Shown one piece after another: positions 54,831-63,884 of a stretch of DNA of 64,000 nt. Source of the stretch: MKSF01 sp037190225 (GTDB lineage Bacteria > Bacteroidota > Bacteroidia > Chitinophagales > Chitinophagaceae); the NCBI GenBank assembly GCA_037190225.1, contig JBBCJL010000006.1, positions 372,001-436,000 on the forward strand, in the 5' to 3' direction. The position numbers and the translations under genes are program-made. Under the pieces are notes generated by a model. It searched no databases. It saw nothing but the letters and a program-made list of their open reading frames with translations, and was not told where the DNA came from. Position 1 is the first letter of the stretch, and each line of letters begins with the position of its first letter.

Positions 54831-55373
54831 ATGCGCATAGCTTCCCAACAATTATTGTCTGAATTATCCCAGCAGGTGAACCGGCATAAGGCCAGTGCCG
54901 TCCGCTGGCTGGCATCGGCCGACAAGGACCTGAATTTCAAAGCATCCGCCGACAGCTGGAGTGTCCTGGAGTGCATAGAGCATCTGAACAGGTATGGTAA
55001 TTTCTATATACCGGAGATCAGCAAACGGCTGGCAAATAATACCACGAGTCCCGAAACCTTTTTCAGAAGCGGCTGGCTGGGCAATTATTTTGCCAAAAGC
55101 ATGATGCCCGGTGAAACGATGAGGCCCATAAAGACCTTTGCGTCTATGAACCCCGCAGGCAGCAGGCTGGATAAGCAGGTGCTGCATACTTTTATCGGCC
55201 AGCAGGACAGGTTGCTGGAGCTATTGGCACAGGCAGCAACGGTGAGCCTGAAAGATACGAAAACCGCAATCAGCCTCACCCGCCTGATCAGGCTGCGACT
55301 GGGAGATACTTTCAGGTTTGTCATTTATCATAACCACCGGCATATGGTACAGGCGCAAAGGCTGATACCATAG
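54831..55373 (+). CDS. DinB-like protein
   Basis: A 180-residue four-helix protein from the ATG at 54831. His residues ECIEHLNRY, and near the end FVIYHNHRHMVQAQRL, are the DinB/YfiT metal positions. Such proteins are possible thiol transferases or metal-dependent hydrolases. Only 61 bases after the Crp-like gene. Confidence 0.8.
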   Translation: MRIASQQLLSELSQQVNRHKASAVRWLASADKDLNFKASADSWSVLECIEHLNRYGNFYIPEISKRLANNTTSPETFFRSGWLGNYFAKSMMPGETMRPIKTFASMNPAGSRLDKQVLHTFIGQQDRLLELLAQAATVSLKDTKTAISLTRLIRLRLGDTFRFVIYHNHRHMVQAQRLIP

Positions 55374-55468
55374 AGTCAGGCCACAGATGCGTTACCGGTG
55401 GCGGTATAAGAGTGTTGATTAGGTTGGTTGTTCAACAACGGAGGAATGGAACAGGACATAAAAATAAA

Positions 55469-55493
55469 GAGGCTGTCCAAAACGGACAGCCTC
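55469..55493 (-). terminator. Intrinsic terminator (hpf)
   Basis: GAGGCTGTCC (55469-55478) pairs with GGACAGCCTC (55484-55493). On the minus strand it is followed by TTTATTTTTATG, so it ends the hpf transcript; it also separates it from the convergent DinB gene. Confidence 0.8.
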
Positions 55494-55512
55494 CTGAACA
55501 TTCAGCACGATA

Positions 55513-55812
55513 TCAGGCTCTTCTTTTCTCTTTACTTTTTTTGATCTGGGCTACCATGGAATCAAGGGCCAGGTCAAAAGACTCTTCAAACACCTTGGAT
55601 TCATGCTTTGCAAAAAGGGAACAACTTGGAATATATACCTTTATTTCCGCAACCTTGTCTTTTACCTTCTGTCCCAAGCTATCCAGCTTTAAATATACTT
55701 CTACGCTAGTTATCTTATCGTGAAAGGTATTCAGCTTATCGATCTTTTTCTCAATGTGCTCCATCAGCTTTTGATCAATATCAAAATTTACTGACTGAAT
55801 TTGTACGTTCAT
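55513..55812 (-). CDS. hpf: Ribosome hibernation-promoting factor (short type)
   Basis: A 99-residue HPF/YfiA-type protein that binds the 30S decoding site in stationary phase. QSVNFDIDQKLMEHIEKKID and the beta strands VEVYLKL...VAEIKVYIPS show the fold. It lacks the C-terminal dimerisation domain of long HPF. Its start is followed upstream by a 16-bp palindrome. Confidence 0.9.
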   Translation of the reverse strand: MNVQIQSVNFDIDQKLMEHIEKKIDKLNTFHDKITSVEVYLKLDSLGQKVKDKVAEIKVYIPSCSLFAKHESKVFEESFDLALDSMVAQIKKSKEKRRA

Positions 55813-55815
55813 AGC

Positions 55816-55831
55816 CTTTAAAATTTTAAAG
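55816..55831. promoter_or_regulatory. 16-bp palindrome upstream of hpf
   Basis: CTTTAAAATTTTAAAG is perfectly palindromic and lies 4 bases before the hpf ATG. It could be an operator or a weak mRNA hairpin hiding the start; chance is also possible in AT-rich DNA. Confidence 0.35.
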
Positions 55832-55855
55832 TGAAAGAATTAAATTGTCTAAATA

Positions 55856-56767
55856 TTATTCTGAGCTTCTCGGATGTGTTTGCCTGTATATATCTTTTAG
55901 TTTTTCAATATTGATATGTGTGTAGACCTGGGTGGCAGCCAGGCTTTCATGCCCCAATAGTTTCTGTATGGCACTCAGGTCCGCTCCATTATTCAGCAGC
56001 TGAGTGGCAAAGGTATGCCGCAATATATGCGGGCTTCGCTTCTTAAGTGTTGTAACGGCACTCAGGTATTTGTGAACGACCCTGTAAACATAGGCTGTGC
56101 TTATAGGGCGCCCTGTCTTTAAAGTTAATAATTTTTCCCCGGAATTACAAAGCTCAGGAGATTTAAAATTTATGTAATTCCGGACCGACTCCAGCAGGCT
56201 GTCCCCCACCGGCACGATGCGCTCCTTATTCCTTTTCCCCAATACCCTGATCTCTTTTTTGTGCCAGTCTATATCCGCATGGCGAAGCCCCAGCAGCTCT
56301 GATCGCCGTATCCCGGTCTGGTAGAGCAGGTCAAGGATAAGCTGGTCTGTACGTGCTTTCCAGTCCCCGTTCCTCTCCTCTTTTGCCACGACTGCGGCTA
56401 GGGCGGTTGCCTGACCGGCTTCCAGGTATTGCGGCAGACGGGCCGGCACTTTGGGAACCTGTAAAAACCTGGCGGGATTCTTGGTAATGATCTCCTGCCG
56501 CAGCGCGTATTTGAAAAAGGAGTTGAGGCTGGATATTTTGCGCTTAACGGATGCAGGCTGCAGCCGTTGCTCATTCAGCAGCATGATCAGCCAGGAACGC
56601 AGGTGCAGCAATTGTATTTCCGCCATGGTCTCCAGGCCGTACTGGGCAGTGATGTAATTGTACCAGGAGCTGGTATCTTCACTATAAGCCAGCAGGGTAT
56701 GGGGCGACATCCGTTTTTCATACCGGATATAGCTGTTAAACTGCGCTATCGCTATGGCAATGTTCAT
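55856..56767 (-). CDS. Tyrosine recombinase XerC/XerD-type
   Basis: A 303-residue recombinase with an N-terminal SAM-like domain (residues 1-95) and a catalytic domain containing Arg (TGIRRSELLGLRH), Lys (LGKRNKERIVPVG), HILRHTFATQLL (HxxR), GHESLAATQVYTHI (His and Tyr nucleophile). Resolves chromosome dimers at dif sites. Located 43 bases upstream of hpf on the same strand. Confidence 0.9.
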   Translation of the reverse strand: MNIAIAIAQFNSYIRYEKRMSPHTLLAYSEDTSSWYNYITAQYGLETMAEIQLLHLRSWLIMLLNEQRLQPASVKRKISSLNSFFKYALRQEIITKNPARFLQVPKVPARLPQYLEAGQATALAAVVAKEERNGDWKARTDQLILDLLYQTGIRRSELLGLRHADIDWHKKEIRVLGKRNKERIVPVGDSLLESVRNYINFKSPELCNSGEKLLTLKTGRPISTAYVYRVVHKYLSAVTTLKKRSPHILRHTFATQLLNNGADLSAIQKLLGHESLAATQVYTHINIEKLKDIYRQTHPRSSE

Positions 56768-56800
56768 GCTAGTGCTTCCTGATGTTGACAGGTATAAAAA

Positions 56801-56833
56801 TAAGGGATATGGACGATTTGTCCATATCCCTTA
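56801..56833 (-). terminator. Intrinsic terminator (rpsU)
   Basis: TAAGGGATATGGAC (56801-56814) pairs with GTCCATATCCCTTA (56820-56833). On the minus strand it is followed by TTTTTATACC. It lies between rpsU and the recombinase gene. Confidence 0.85.
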
Positions 56834-56857
56834 ACACATATTTTATTTAAAAAATAT

Positions 56858-57055
56858 TTACAGCTCTACTTTTCCTGAAAGGATCTGTTGCTTATAGATA
56901 GCTTTTAATTTCTGTGTACGTTTAGAGACAGACGGCTTGGTGAACGCCTGACGGGAACGCAATTGATTCAAAGTACGGGACTTTTCAAATTTCTTCTTGT
57001 ACTTCTTAAGTGCCTTGTCTATGTTTTCGCAATCTTTTGCATCTAATATTAACAT
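56858..57055 (-). CDS. rpsU: 30S ribosomal protein bS21
   Basis: A 65-residue basic protein (NIDKALKKYKKKFEKSRTL, SKRTQKLKAIYK), complete. In Bacteroidota, bS21 helps hide the anti-Shine-Dalgarno end of 16S rRNA. The gene has an unusually strong Shine-Dalgarno (57066-57071), a promoter (57144) and a terminator (56801). Confidence 0.95.
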   Translation of the reverse strand: MLILDAKDCENIDKALKKYKKKFEKSRTLNQLRSRQAFTKPSVSKRTQKLKAIYKQQILSGKVEL

Positions 57056-57065
57056 ACTGTATATA

Positions 57066-57071
57066 CCTCCT
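57066..57071 (-). promoter_or_regulatory. Strong Shine-Dalgarno of rpsU
   Basis: AGGAGG on the minus strand, 10 bases before the ATG at 57055. Most genes of this window lack such a site. It matches the proposed autoregulation in which ribosomes without bS21 read SD-led rpsU mRNA preferentially (reported for Flavobacterium johnsoniae). Confidence 0.75.
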
Positions 57072-57143
57072 TTTTTGTAGATTTGAGTAGTTCCGGTCCG
57101 GGATAGATATCCTGAATGGCACCTTTTATTTCAACTCAGGCTG

Positions 57144-57151
57144 CAAAGGTA
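57144..57151 (-). promoter_or_regulatory. rpsU -7 promoter box
   Basis: CAAAGGTA on the plus strand is TACCTTTG on the minus strand. It gives a start near 57137 and an 82-base leader that contains the Shine-Dalgarno. Confidence 0.6.
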
Positions 57152-57162
57152 TAAAAAATATT

Positions 57163-60100
57163 TTAATTCACCAAATCTTCTTCCACCATCTGCCGGGATT
57201 TCGCGTCCCAGTATTTCCATATTTCGTTGGGAGCACCGTAATTGATGCCTTCTATCAGCAATTTACCGGAATCGTCCCAGAATTTGTAGCTTTTCGAAGC
57301 CCTTCCATATTCATAAAACTGCTGTTCTATGAGCTTACCTGCGGCATTATACCAGCCATGCTCGCCGTGGAGCATATTGTACTTCCATTGAGACTTCACT
57401 GCCGGAGTGCCGGACTTGTAGTACAATACCATATCACCCGAAATCACGTATTTGTCCAGCGGCAGCGACAGCGCTTTTTTACTATTGGTATGATATACCG
57501 TTATGAGCGTATCTTCCGGAGCAATGGTGCGGCTTTCCAGCTTACCTCCGGCAGTCCTGTACCTGACCCGGACCATACCCTGGTTATGCAGCCTGGTATA
57601 AAAAAGCGTATCTTTATCCTGCAGCACCGTTATGTCATCTAAAAGCAGGTCAGCCTCCCCGGTTATAAACTGCAACCCGTCTCCCGGCATATACGCTTTC
57701 CTGCTGCCGCTACCGGTACTGTAAAAATAATTGGATACCAGTCCCGTCATTTCTATTCCCGTCCCGGATACCACCTTACCATGAAGATCATATTTTATGG
57801 TCCTCCGCAATACACCGTTAGGATAAAAGCTTACCAAGGAATCTATTTTCCCGAAGACATTATAATACTTCTTTTCAGACAGCTGCCCGTTTTTATAGAA
57901 CAAAATGCCCGTTCCATACGGTAACCCGTTTTTATATAATTTATACCCTGCTTCTTCTCCTTTAGGACTAAATATTTTAAGGGTATCTGTCCCGGTCAGT
58001 GTTTTCCGGTAGAATAAGGTATCCTGTACAAACATTTTATGATCCACCAGGCATTCGTTATCCATAGTATTTACCTGCAACGACCGGCCGTCACTGCCAT
58101 AGAGATATACATCACCGTAATACCCGTAGCGGGCGTCCGTCTGGGCTTGTGAACGCAGCAGGCCGTCCTTATGGTAAGACCTGGTATCCTGCATGGCAGT
58201 ATTGCCTTTCACGCTTTTTGTTTCCTGGCTCAGGTTACCGTTAGGAAAATAAAGGCTCACGCGGATATTGCCTGAAGTATCCTCAAGCTCTCTGGCCGAT
58301 TTGGATTTACCACTCACAAAACGTTCTTCCGTTTCCCTGAAAAAAACTTTCTTATCTGCGCCGGACCGGTCCAGATATTCTTTTACGGCACCATTTGCAT
58401 AGTAATAATACATTTCGGGAAACAGGCTGCCGTCAAACCCCAGCTGTATCGTATAGTCCGGCAAACCCATTTCATCATATGCCCGCAGTACTCCCTGGTC
58501 CCCTTCCCTGAATGCGCGCCAGAGCGTATCCTGCCGGGGTGACAGCATATAGCCGCTGTTCAACTTGCCGGCATGGTAATTCACCTTACCATACACGGTA
58601 CCGTCAGGACGATAACATGTCATATCCCGCTCCGTGAAAATGTCTTTATATTGAACAAATCTTCTTTTCAACTGCCCGTTACCGTAAAACGTCTGCTGCT
58701 CCAGGGTACCTTTACTGTCCTCGCGCTGCTCCTGCAGCAGCTGCCCGTTCCTGTACGTACGCATTATGACCTCACCATTCCTGTAACGTTTTTCCTCATA
58801 ATATCTGTCAGCATCATACCGCTGCAGTACCTGAACCCTGTTTTTCCGGTCTATGATCAGCCTTTTAGTTACTGAACCACTCAAATCATATTGTATGGTA
58901 ACAGTATCCACATCATGCTTCCACCAGGAATCCTCCGAACTATAATGAATCATTTTTACATTCCCGTCAGGATAGTACAGCGTTACTTTATACCATTCCC
59001 TTTCCACTTCTTTTTTGCACAATAACTGCCCGAAAGGATAATAGTACAGCAAATTGAATTTTCCCTTTTCAAATTTTTCTTCTGACGTCTTAAAACCCGC
59101 CCTGTTAAAAACAGCAATATATTTATGGGAGTCAACTGACCGGATTTGCCTGGCCACCTGCTGTTCCCTGCCCAGGTAATATTGCACGGAAGAGTCGTTA
59201 TGTGTCCAGCTACGGCTTTGAAGAAAACCGTCCTCATATTCCACCTGCTCACTTTCCTCTTTTATCTTATCCAGGTCTTCAGTGATTTTTACGGGCTGTT
59301 TCCAGTAAAACTCCCTGAAACTGCCGGGTCCAACACTTTTGTAATAACCGACCCAATGGTGTAACCTGTCAGTTTTACTTCTTTCTTCCGCATTCAATAT
59401 TCTCGTCCCACTGATGAGCAGCATTTCCTTCGTCAGCTGCTGTTGCAGTTTTGTTACCGTTTTTTTGTATTTCCTGTTCTGGTCGATAAACTCTGTTACT
59501 TTCTTATTCTTATTATAGTAAACAGCAAAAGGATATAATTGCAGATCCGGGACCAGATGGGGCTGTAAAAAGTTAAGATATAACTGGTGACTTACGTCAT
59601 TGTCATCACTGACACTGTTCTCTTCAAGAACGATCTTTAATTGTTTCAGCCAGGATAACGGCAGCTCAATATCCAGTTTCAGCTGCTTACTGAGCGCCAC
59701 TTTAGATGCTATAAGCTTGTCCGAACCCGCAAACCGGTTACCTGGTGATGCTGCACTGAAATAATTCAGAACTTCCGCATCCACCTCTCCCAGCTGATTC
59801 AGGCGTGAGTTAAAATCATCCATATTATTCGTACCTGCCAATAAGGCACCTGTAGCATAGGCCAATAAAGCCTCGGACAGTCTTCCCTGTTTCAGGTAAC
59901 ATTCCGCCAGTAACCAGTGTCCCTCATAATAGCTGAAACATTCCATGACAAATTTTTCGAGTACGGGAACAGCTTCCGTATACCGTTCCGATTCATAGAG
60001 CAACAGTCCTTTACAGAGCAGAGACATATAGTCCGTATAGGGAGTCTCGCGGATGTTTTCTTCCACCAGCGCAAGCGCGGCATCCGGCTGTTTATTGTTG

Positions 60101-60450
60101 CGCATAATAAGAGCATCCAGGAGATTGGCTTTACGGACATTTTCATGTCCCAGTGCCCGCAATTCCCCGGTGAGCCGCATAGCTTCATTATAATTCAGTG
60201 AAGCTTTGTAGATATCTATCTTAAGCTCCAGGACGGTATTGTAGTATGGAACGCCTGTATTGATCTTATTCAGCAGGTTCAGCGCTTCCACATCATCATT
60301 TTTATGACGCATGCTTACCGCCGCTACAAAAAGTGAATCATTATAAGCCTTAAACGGGTGTTCTGGCTGCCACATTACCTGTCCGTAAACAGCATTCGTG
60401 GTCACAGCCGCCACAACTGCTAAAATAATTGTCTTAATATACTGATACAT
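57163..60450 (-). CDS. Large secreted MORN/YwqK-like repeat protein
   Basis: A 1095-residue protein with a signal peptide (TIILAVVAAVTTNAVYGQ). Residues 30-230 look like TPR helices (ALNLLNKINTG, AVPVLEKFVMEC, EALLAYATGALLAG). From about residue 410 there are many YxNGxxxxxxxY segments (FPNGNLSQET, YKNGQLSEKKYY, YPNGVLRRTIKYD, YKNGLPYGTG), the MORN-like pattern of YwqK-type antitoxins. Probably an extracellular or envelope protein of unknown role. Confidence 0.75.
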   Translation of the reverse strand: MYQYIKTIILAVVAAVTTNAVYGQVMWQPEHPFKAYNDSLFVAAVSMRHKNDDVEALNLLNKINTGVPYYNTVLELKIDIYKASLNYNEAMRLTGELRALGHENVRKANLLDALIMRNNKQPDAALALVEENIRETPYTDYMSLLCKGLLLYESERYTEAVPVLEKFVMECFSYYEGHWLLAECYLKQGRLSEALLAYATGALLAGTNNMDDFNSRLNQLGEVDAEVLNYFSAASPGNRFAGSDKLIASKVALSKQLKLDIELPLSWLKQLKIVLEENSVSDDNDVSHQLYLNFLQPHLVPDLQLYPFAVYYNKNKKVTEFIDQNRKYKKTVTKLQQQLTKEMLLISGTRILNAEERSKTDRLHHWVGYYKSVGPGSFREFYWKQPVKITEDLDKIKEESEQVEYEDGFLQSRSWTHNDSSVQYYLGREQQVARQIRSVDSHKYIAVFNRAGFKTSEEKFEKGKFNLLYYYPFGQLLCKKEVEREWYKVTLYYPDGNVKMIHYSSEDSWWKHDVDTVTIQYDLSGSVTKRLIIDRKNRVQVLQRYDADRYYEEKRYRNGEVIMRTYRNGQLLQEQREDSKGTLEQQTFYGNGQLKRRFVQYKDIFTERDMTCYRPDGTVYGKVNYHAGKLNSGYMLSPRQDTLWRAFREGDQGVLRAYDEMGLPDYTIQLGFDGSLFPEMYYYYANGAVKEYLDRSGADKKVFFRETEERFVSGKSKSARELEDTSGNIRVSLYFPNGNLSQETKSVKGNTAMQDTRSYHKDGLLRSQAQTDARYGYYGDVYLYGSDGRSLQVNTMDNECLVDHKMFVQDTLFYRKTLTGTDTLKIFSPKGEEAGYKLYKNGLPYGTGILFYKNGQLSEKKYYNVFGKIDSLVSFYPNGVLRRTIKYDLHGKVVSGTGIEMTGLVSNYFYSTGSGSRKAYMPGDGLQFITGEADLLLDDITVLQDKDTLFYTRLHNQGMVRVRYRTAGGKLESRTIAPEDTLITVYHTNSKKALSLPLDKYVISGDMVLYYKSGTPAVKSQWKYNMLHGEHGWYNAAGKLIEQQFYEYGRASKSYKFWDDSGKLLIEGINYGAPNEIWKYWDAKSRQMVEEDLVN

Positions 60451-60518
60451 ACCGGATTTGTTAAAAAAAACGCAAGATAATCAAGTTTCCGGAAAGGACA
60501 GGAAAGAATTACAAAAAG

Positions 60519-62630
60519 CTATTTACCGGCTTTCAGATTACGCTCTACCGCGATCCAGTCCTTCATTTGCACATTGAATGAGAGCTTATTGATCCTGACC
60601 AGTCCTTTTTTATTGGCGTCTACCGATTCCAGCGTTCCTACCTGGTGATTGTGTATGTTCCTTACCAGGTCTCCCGGCCTGGGCACTTTCCCCGTGACCA
60701 CGTACATCCGGTCTGCCTTCTGGGCCGCCGCCTCCTGCTCTTTCAGCTGCTTCCGCCTGAAAAGCAGGGTTTCCGCCGACCTGATCACTTCCTGCTTATC
60801 GGAAGCCTTCTTCCATTCCGTCACCAGCTGCTTGAATTTCCTTTCGGTATCTCTCAGGTAGTCCAGCTCTTCCTTTTTTATCTTGTTCTGCAGCTTAAGC
60901 GTAGCGTAATGCTGCTTGAGCCGTTCCTTATCCGTCAGCTCCTCATATTCCGCCTTTTTTTCTTCGTACATCCTGATCAGCTTATTCAGCTGCTCTTCCT
61001 TATCATCCAGCCTTACCGTCTGCCGCTCCGCCTGGTGGAGCATCTTGTCCAGCTTAAAGTGCCCGCGGTCGGTAAGCTGCTGCGCCCGGCTGATGATTTC
61101 GTGCGGCAGGCCGCTGCGCCGGGCTATGGCAAAGGTATAGGAGCTGCCGGGCTTGCCTATGGTGAGCTTGTAAAGGGGTTCCAGCCTGTCCTCGTCAAAG
61201 TTCATGGCGCCGTTGATGATGCCGCCTACTTTGCCTGCCATCACTTTAAGGTTCAGGTAGTGCGTGGTGATGATACCTATGGCGTTCTTATAAGATAGCC
61301 TTTCCACGATAGCTTCGGCAAACGCGCCGCCCAGGTTGGGATCGGTACCGCCACCCAGCTCATCAATAAAGAACAGGGTCTTGCCATTGGCGTTTTCCAG
61401 GAAAAACTTCATGTCCTTAAGATGGGAGCTATAAGTGCTCAGCTCATTCTCTATTGACTGCGTGTCACCAATGTGTATCATGATCTGCCTGAAGACACCC
61501 ATTTCAGAAATGGGGTTTACCGGGATCAGCAGCCCCGACTGCAACATCAGCTGCAGCAGTCCCACTGTCTTCATAGCTACGGTCTTACCGCCGGCATTGG
61601 GTCCTGAAATGATCAGGATACGCTGCTTTTTGTTCAGCTCCAGGGTAAGCGGCACGGTCATCTTCTGCTGCGCCGTGTTATACAGGTACAGCAGCGGGTG
61701 GTACGCATCTACCAGCTTTAACTGGGGATCATTCTGCAGGACCGGCATATTGGCATTCATATCTATGGCCAGCAGCGCCTTGGCCCTGATGAAATCATAG
61801 GTATTGACCACCCTGTAATATTCTGTAAATAAAGGATGATAGGCTGATAACTGGGCGGTGACGGATGCCAGCACTTTGTACACCTCTTTTTTCTCATCAC
61901 GCTCCAGCGCATCTACCTCATTATTAAGGGCAATCGTTTCTTCCGGCTCTATAAAAACGGTCCGGGCACTGTCGCTTTCACCATGAAAGATCCCTTTAAC
62001 GATCCTTTTATGCTCGGCACCTACCGCTACGACCCTCCGGCCGTTCAGGAAGCTCTCGGTGATATCTGCCAGGTATCCCTGCTTCGCGAGCTTGCGCACT
62101 ACTCCTTCGAACAGCTTCCGCAGGCGATGGCGGGCGCCCTGCAGCTCATTCCGTATCTGCAGCAGCTCAGGCGAGGCGTTATCCCTTACGTTCCCGTTGT
62201 CATCCACGACAGGCTGAATAAGGGCCGGGATATCTTTATTGTATTCCACACCCCCCACCACTTTCCACAGGTGCGGATAGATATTTCCCTGGCGCTTGAA
62301 CCAGAGATGGATGTCCCTTATATTGAGGGTGAGCAGGCGCAAGGCATTCAGGTCGCTGCCCTTCAGGACGGCGTTGGGAATGCTCAGCAGCTTCAGCTCT
62401 TTCTTTATATTCTTTACAAAATCTATAGGGAATATATCGCTGGAAGATAGGGATCCTTTGAATTCCAGTGTCTGTTCCAGCTCCTGCTGCAAATATTCCA
62501 GGCGGGTATGAAAACGCAGATGTGCAGCCCTGTACCTGGCTTCATCTGAACGGCAATGCTTTTCCAGTAAACCCACGATCTTATCAAATTCCAACTGCTG
62601 TACAGCTTGTTCCGGATATGTATGTACCAA
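60519..62630 (-). CDS. MutS2-like ATPase without Smr domain
   Basis: A 703-residue protein with a helical N-terminal lever region and an ATPase domain with GPNAGGKT (Walker A), FFIDELGGGTDP (Walker B) and ITTHYLNLK. After the coiled-coil clamp (about 520-620) it ends with a KOW-like stretch (VRNIHNHQVGTLESV). Typical MutS2 proteins have another ~90 residues with an Smr nuclease domain; that is missing here and the sequence ends in a clean stop. Confidence 0.85.
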   Translation of the reverse strand: MVHTYPEQAVQQLEFDKIVGLLEKHCRSDEARYRAAHLRFHTRLEYLQQELEQTLEFKGSLSSSDIFPIDFVKNIKKELKLLSIPNAVLKGSDLNALRLLTLNIRDIHLWFKRQGNIYPHLWKVVGGVEYNKDIPALIQPVVDDNGNVRDNASPELLQIRNELQGARHRLRKLFEGVVRKLAKQGYLADITESFLNGRRVVAVGAEHKRIVKGIFHGESDSARTVFIEPEETIALNNEVDALERDEKKEVYKVLASVTAQLSAYHPLFTEYYRVVNTYDFIRAKALLAIDMNANMPVLQNDPQLKLVDAYHPLLYLYNTAQQKMTVPLTLELNKKQRILIISGPNAGGKTVAMKTVGLLQLMLQSGLLIPVNPISEMGVFRQIMIHIGDTQSIENELSTYSSHLKDMKFFLENANGKTLFFIDELGGGTDPNLGGAFAEAIVERLSYKNAIGIITTHYLNLKVMAGKVGGIINGAMNFDEDRLEPLYKLTIGKPGSSYTFAIARRSGLPHEIISRAQQLTDRGHFKLDKMLHQAERQTVRLDDKEEQLNKLIRMYEEKKAEYEELTDKERLKQHYATLKLQNKIKKEELDYLRDTERKFKQLVTEWKKASDKQEVIRSAETLLFRRKQLKEQEAAAQKADRMYVVTGKVPRPGDLVRNIHNHQVGTLESVDANKKGLVRINKLSFNVQMKDWIAVERNLKAGK

Positions 62631-62829
62631 TGTCTGTTATAATTAAAAACGCTTCTGATGTAATAATGGCAAAATTACAACAATCTTATAGTTTATGCTC
62701 ATTCCGGACAAAGAGAGACCCTGATGATCCGGATCATCACAGGAACTCCAGGGCCTTTTTCAGGCTGCCCAAAATATACTTTCGCCAATATGACACACTG
62801 CCGGCCCTGTAAGCCGGCAACGATCAGCT

Positions 62830-63849
62830 TTACTTCAGCTGCGGCAACACTTTGGCGCCCAGTATTTCAATAGCCTTCATCATATCCTTATGATCCGGAC
62901 CGCCAACATCCAGGTGCGCAATAAAGCGGGTAAGGGAACCGATCTCCTTTAGCTGCAGTATCTTCTCAGCCACCAGGTTGGCATCTCCTACCAGCAGGTG
63001 ACCGGCCATGCTCCTGCCGTAATCGAACTGTGACCGCGTATAGGGCGGCCATCCCCTGTCCCTGCCTATATTGTTCATCTGGGCGGCATAATAAGGGAAA
63101 TATTTCCCGGCCACCTCATCGCTGTCCTCTCCCGCAAAGGTGTGCGCATGAATGCCTATCTGCATCTGCTCCGGGGGATGTCCATGACCGGCATATAGCT
63201 CCTTGTAGTACTCAAACAGCGGCTTATATTGCTCCGGCTGCCCGCCTATGATAGCAACGATCAGCGGCAATCCCAGCCTTGCGGCACGCTCCACGGAGGC
63301 AGGCGTACCGCCCACTGCCACCCATACCGGCAGCTCGGGCTGGTAAGCCCTCGGGAATATCCTTTGCTTCTCAAGCGGTGCCCTGTATTTACCCGACCAG
63401 CTTACGGGGTCTTCCCGGTTAATTTTCAGCAGCAGGTCCAGCTTCTCCTCAAACAGGCCGTCGTAATCCGCCAGTGAGTAACCGTACAGCGGGAAGGATT
63501 CTATAAAGCTCCCCCGACCGACCATGATCTCCGCCCGTCCTTTTGAAATAAGATCTATGGCAGCAAATTCCTCGTACAGCAACACCGGGTCAAAAGAGCT
63601 CAGAACGGTCACCCCTGTTGACAGCCGGATGTTCTGCGTAATGCCGGCAGCGGCTGCCAGTATGATATTGGGTACAGCCACCGCATAATCCTGCCGGTGA
63701 TGCTCACCCATGGCAAATACATCAAGACCCACCTCGTCACAGTATTGTATCTCACGGATCAGCTCCTGTATCCTTTGCCCGGCAGATGCCGGCTTACCCG
63801 ATACCAGCGGGGACGCGATATCCCCGAACATGCCTACTCCTATTTCCAT
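62830..63849 (-). CDS. LLM-class flavin-dependent oxidoreductase
   Basis: A 339-residue bacterial luciferase-like monooxygenase. Landmarks are GLDVFAMGEHHRQDYAV, NIRLSTGVTVLSSFDPVLL and AEIMVGRGSFIESF. It uses reduced FMN or F420-like flavin; the substrate is unknown. Promoter at 63877. Confidence 0.9.
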   Translation of the reverse strand: MEIGVGMFGDIASPLVSGKPASAGQRIQELIREIQYCDEVGLDVFAMGEHHRQDYAVAVPNIILAAAAGITQNIRLSTGVTVLSSFDPVLLYEEFAAIDLISKGRAEIMVGRGSFIESFPLYGYSLADYDGLFEEKLDLLLKINREDPVSWSGKYRAPLEKQRIFPRAYQPELPVWVAVGGTPASVERAARLGLPLIVAIIGGQPEQYKPLFEYYKELYAGHGHPPEQMQIGIHAHTFAGEDSDEVAGKYFPYYAAQMNNIGRDRGWPPYTRSQFDYGRSMAGHLLVGDANLVAEKILQLKEIGSLTRFIAHLDVGGPDHKDMMKAIEILGAKVLPQLK

Positions 63850-63876
63850 AACCGATTTTCATTTAAAGTTAAAGTC

Positions 63877-63884
63877 CAAAGTTA
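63877..63884 (-). promoter_or_regulatory. Bacteroidota -7 promoter box
   Basis: CAAAGTTA on the plus strand is TAACTTTG on the minus strand, 28 bases before the LLM ATG at 63849. 63885-64000 shows no supported gene. Confidence 0.55.

Noticed and set aside
55856..56767. Integrase of a mobile element
   Set aside because: Sequence fits housekeeping XerC/XerD; no attachment-site repeats, tRNA or other element genes nearby.
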